Positions 6,747 to 8,771 of a stretch of 8,771 bases of DNA are shown here, in pieces. The stretch covers positions 1 to 8,771 of the forward strand of contig JAAZOZ010000109.1 in assembly GCA_012797505.1 (NCBI GenBank), read 5' to 3'. Position 1 is the first letter of the stretch. Each line of letters begins with the position of its first letter. A program made the translations under genes and the position numbers. The notes under the pieces were generated by a model. The model did not search any database and was not told where the DNA came from. It saw only the letters and a program-made list of their open reading frames with translations. This DNA is from Smithella sp. GTDB lineage: Bacteria > Desulfobacterota > Syntrophia > Syntrophales > Smithellaceae.

Positions 6747-7127
6747 ATGCAGATGAAATCTGATCATGAATCAAAATCAGACAAATGGTCCCGCCCGATC
6801 CTAATTCTCTGGGGCGTCTCGATTGGCGCGGTCGTTTTTCTATCGCTTGTGCCCCGGGTGGAGTTGCCGGTCGATTTCTGGAACGCGGACAAACTCTATC
6901 ATTGCGCCGCATACGGATGGCTGGCGCTGCTGCCGGTAATTGGTTTTGCCGATCGGCGAACAGCGCTTTACGCCGCGCTCTCCGCGATTCTTCTGGGCAT
7001 ACTGCTGGAAGTGGGGCAGTATTTTGTTCCTGGGAGAATGTTTTCAGTTCCCGATATTCTCGCCAACATGTTGGGGGTGATCCTTGGTATTTTTCTGGGG
7101 CGCTTTATTCGAAAAAGACAGGAATAA
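6747..7127 (+). CDS. VanZ-like family membrane protein
   Basis: A small protein of 126 residues with four hydrophobic segments at about 17-36, 50-66, 72-90 and 100-119. The family pattern is visible: a W/D-rich loop before helix 2 (FWNADKLYHCAAYGWLALLP), then LLEVGQYFVPGR and a following DILANMLGVILG. VanZ-like proteins occur widely in bacteria; VanZ itself gives low-level teicoplanin resistance, but most relatives have no known role and this one should not be called a resistance gene. The ATG at 6747 (or the next, at 6753) has no visible Shine-Dalgarno sequence and lies only 2 bases after the T-tract of the tRNA terminator. Transcription may therefore depend on read-through. No other in-frame ATG precedes the first helix. 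Confidence 0.82.
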   Translation: MQMKSDHESKSDKWSRPILILWGVSIGAVVFLSLVPRVELPVDFWNADKLYHCAAYGWLALLPVIGFADRRTALYAALSAILLGILLEVGQYFVPGRMFSVPDILANMLGVILGIFLGRFIRKRQE

Positions 7128-7232
7128 CAAGGAGTTATGGTAAAAATGGCTTAATCGGGTGAAAATTACCTTTCTGTGTGAAAAAGTTTTTGCGTCTTTT
7201 TGAAGGTGTTTTTTTCCGTTCTTTCTTTGTTA

Positions 7233-7261
7233 TTGAATTTATTTGTAAATTTTGATTAAAT
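7233..7261 (+). promoter_or_regulatory. Weak candidate promoter for the pilin gene
   Basis: The 220 bases before the pilin are AT-rich. TTGAAT (7233-7238) and TTAAAT (7256-7261) are spaced 17 bp, each 4 of 6 to consensus. A TATAGT (7299-7304) lies closer but has no partner -35 box. I could not find the GG/GC pattern of a sigma-54 promoter, which often drives pilA genes in this group. Confidence 0.2.
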
Positions 7262-7347
7262 CCCGAACGAAAAAAGCAGTCGTCAAAATTGAAGCTGGTA
7301 TAGTAGTTGCTGAAAACATCATAAAAATTCAGACAAGGGGTCGAACA

Positions 7348-7698
7348 ATGAATAAAAAAGGTTTCACCCTGATCGAGTTGATGATTGTTGTGGCGATCAT
7401 CGGCATTCTGGCAGCCATCGCCATTCCGCAGTTTTCTGCCTACAGAATTAAATCATTCAACACGAAAGCAAAAACAGAATTAAAAGGTGCCTATACCGCA
7501 TGCCAGGTTTATTTTTCCACTGAATCGGGAGCGACATCTTGCGGAATTGGCGGCATGCAGGCCCAGAAATTTTTTAACTCCAATGATGTGACGATCGCTA
7601 TTAATGATCCTGATATGAATAACTGGACGGCAACGGCAAAACATGACGCGGGCAATGTTACATATACCATAGACAAAAACGGCAAGATAACCCCTTAA
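7348..7698 (+). CDS. pilA: Type IV pilin major subunit, PilA-like
   Basis: A 116-residue prepilin. The leader is MNKKG, cut by prepilin peptidase between G5 and F6. The mature protein (111 residues) starts FTLIELMIVVAIIGILAAIA, with the essential E5 and the hydrophobic helix that packs the filament core and spans the inner membrane before assembly. The next stretch, IPQFSAYRIKSFN, is nearly the same as Geobacter sulfurreducens PilA (F24, Y27 and an aromatic at 32). The globular part is longer than in that protein and has two cysteines, mature C47 and C60, which could form a disulfide. There are 11 aromatic residues in 111 (9.9%). The start is ATG 7348 with AAGGGG (7335-7340); a longer frame from TTG 7252 would put 32 residues before the leader and is not credible. 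No other pilus gene is adjacent. Confidence 0.93.
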   Translation: MNKKGFTLIELMIVVAIIGILAAIAIPQFSAYRIKSFNTKAKTELKGAYTACQVYFSTESGATSCGIGGMQAQKFFNSNDVTIAINDPDMNNWTATAKHDAGNVTYTIDKNGKITP

Positions 7699-7881
7699 AG
7701 AAAAAGAACTCCATGAGCATACAGGGCCTTTGCTTTTCCGAGCAGGTTCATTTCTCCTTTCACCGGAAAATCATTTCATTATTACATATTCCATTTGTCG
7801 CCAACATCATGTATAAATTTCAGGCCATCCTTCCTGAGAAACGGCCTGACTTCTCAAGGCCAACGCTTTTGTGGAGATCCG

Positions 7882-8625
7882 GTGTTTAAAGGGAAAAAAG
7901 TCATAGTGGTCATGCCCGCTTATAACGCGGAGCAGACGCTGAAAATGACGTACGATGAGGTGATGGCGCAGGAGATGGTTGATCTGGTGATTCTTGTGGA
8001 CGACGCCAGTTCCGATCAGACGTCTGCGATCGCCCGCGGACTGCTCAAAACCAGGGTGCACATTCATGAAAAGAACAGCGGCTACGGCGCCAACCAGAAA
8101 ACCTGCTACCGGATGGCTCTGGAGGCGGGCGCAGACATCGTTATCATGGTTCACCCTGATTACCAATACACGCCGAAGCTGATTCCGGCCATGGCTTCCA
8201 TGATCGGCAATGGCCTTTATCACTGTGTTCTTGGATCCAGAATTCTGGGAGGGCACGCAGTGAAGGACGGAATGCCGGTCTGGAAGTACATCGCTAATCG
8301 ATTTCTCACGCTTGCTGAAAACGTGATGCTGGGCGCAAAACTCTCAGAATATCATACCGGCTATCGCGCCTTTTCACGGGAGCTTTTGGAAAAACTGCCG
8401 CTGGAACGGAATTCCGACGATTTTGTTTTTGACAATCAGATGCTGGCGCAGATTATCTGGCAGGGATATACCATTGCCGAAGTGAGCTGTCCGACCAAAT
8501 ATTTTGGTGGAGCCTCGTCCATCAACTTCAGGCGCAGCGTTCGTTACGGTATCGGCTGCCTCGCGACGGCCATGAGTTTTCGTCTGGCAAAAGCCGGACT
8601 GTTTCGTTCGAACCTTTTTTCTTAG
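7882..8625 (+). CDS. Family 2 glycosyltransferase (DPM1-like)
   Basis: A 247-residue soluble GT-A enzyme. The motifs in order are VVMPAYNAE (residues 9-17), the nucleotide-binding VDDASSD (D40, D41), NSGYGANQK, the metal-site equivalent HPDYQY (D93), and SEYHTGYRAFSRELL with DDFVFDNQML in the acceptor/catalytic region. There is no clear membrane segment. Relatives of this type move a sugar from a nucleotide donor to a polyprenyl phosphate or to a cell-surface glycan; substrates cannot be told. I place the start at GTG 7882, preceded by GGAG (7873-7876) with 5-base spacing and leading directly into KGKKVIVVMPAYN. The frame is open back to TTG 7795, but the extra 29 residues look noncoding. It lies 183 bases after the pilin gene, with no clear terminator between, so co-transcription is possible. 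Confidence 0.88.
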   Translation: MFKGKKVIVVMPAYNAEQTLKMTYDEVMAQEMVDLVILVDDASSDQTSAIARGLLKTRVHIHEKNSGYGANQKTCYRMALEAGADIVIMVHPDYQYTPKLIPAMASMIGNGLYHCVLGSRILGGHAVKDGMPVWKYIANRFLTLAENVMLGAKLSEYHTGYRAFSRELLEKLPLERNSDDFVFDNQMLAQIIWQGYTIAEVSCPTKYFGGASSINFRRSVRYGIGCLATAMSFRLAKAGLFRSNLFS

Positions 8626-8638
8626 ACAACTGGTTATT

Positions 8639-8771
8639 GATGAACTCGTAAAAAGCCAATTTCGCACCCTTTTCGTCATACCGGCAAAGGCCGGTATCCA
8701 GTAATTACAATAAGTTCTGGACTCCGGCTTTCGCCGGAGTGACGGTTTGAATTACTTTTTACGAGACCGTC
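8639..8771. repeat. 133-bp MITE-like inverted-repeat element, better preserved copy
   Basis: The ends form a 17-bp terminal inverted repeat: GATGAACTCGTAAAAAG (8639-8655) against 8755-8771, 14 of 17 matching, of which 11 (CTCGTAAAAAG) are continuous. Inside are two perfect 8-bp hairpins: ATACCGGC/GCCGGTAT (8678-8697) and ACTCCGGC/GCCGGAGT (8721-8740). These are themselves inverted copies of each other, so the whole can fold as a cruciform. It starts 14 bases after the glycosyltransferase stop and ends at the window edge. No transposase is encoded. In RNA it may also act as a bidirectional terminator. Confidence 0.85.

Noticed and set aside
7137..7154. Five-codon ORF (MVKMA) with an AAGGAG site after the VanZ-like gene
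   Set aside because: Too short to support; the purine run is probably chance.
7252..7347. Upstream TTG start extending the pilin by 32 residues
   Set aside because: Prepilin leaders are short and basic; MNKKG-F at ATG 7348 with a good AAGGGG site is the correct start.
7128..7347. Sigma-54 promoter before pilA
   Set aside because: Expected from related organisms, but no GG-N10-GC pattern in suitable context was found.
7795..7881. Upstream TTG start extending the GT2 enzyme by 29 residues
   Set aside because: The added residues resemble noncoding sequence with hairpins; GTG 7882 has a proper GGAG site and begins right at the GT2 fold.
1..8771. CRISPR array, phage genes, transposase or defence system
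   Set aside because: No regularly spaced repeats, no integrase or transposase motifs, and only a partial VapC toxin at the edge.

Overview
The window looks like ordinary chromosome of an anaerobic deltaproteobacterium, most likely of the Syntrophales type (Syntrophus/Smithella-like). Three things point that way: a fused beta-oxidation enzyme of the FadN type paired with a FadA thiolase, a Geobacter/Syntrophus-style type IV pilin, and short dispersed repeats whose ends read ...CTCGTAAAAAG. I recall repeats of this kind from such genomes. The taxonomic call is inference; there is no rRNA or other marker gene here.

Layout. Bases 2-283 are the 3' end of a VapC-type PIN toxin gene cut by the window edge and more AT-rich than what follows. 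Bases 421-2079 encode a multi-pass membrane glycosyltransferase of the PMT/ArnT kind. A 675-base gene-free stretch (2080-2754) follows. It holds a decayed 133-bp inverted-repeat element, a plausible sigma-70 promoter with a small palindrome just after its -10 box, and a leader of about 330 nt containing a 27-codon ORF with a good ribosome binding site. Bases 2755-6447 are the core of the window: a two-gene operon for the last three steps of fatty-acid beta-oxidation (enoyl-CoA hydratase and 3-hydroxyacyl-CoA dehydrogenase in one chain, then thiolase), with a strong hairpin between the genes and a terminator-like hairpin after them.

Next comes a tRNA-Val(CAC) gene with its own promoter (6583-6611), encoded CCA and terminator. 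It is followed by a VanZ-like membrane protein, a type IV pilin and a family 2 glycosyltransferase. A second copy of the 133-bp element ends exactly at the last base of the window.

How the genes may work together. FadN and FadA clearly act in sequence on acyl-CoA. The pilin is aromatic-rich in the positions discussed for conductive pili, which would fit a syntroph that oxidises fatty acids and must dispose of electrons; that link is speculative. The other genes share no obvious pathway. I found no defence island, CRISPR array, phage or clearly new multi-gene system. The best leads are the pilin, the fad leader region and the pair of 133-bp repeats.
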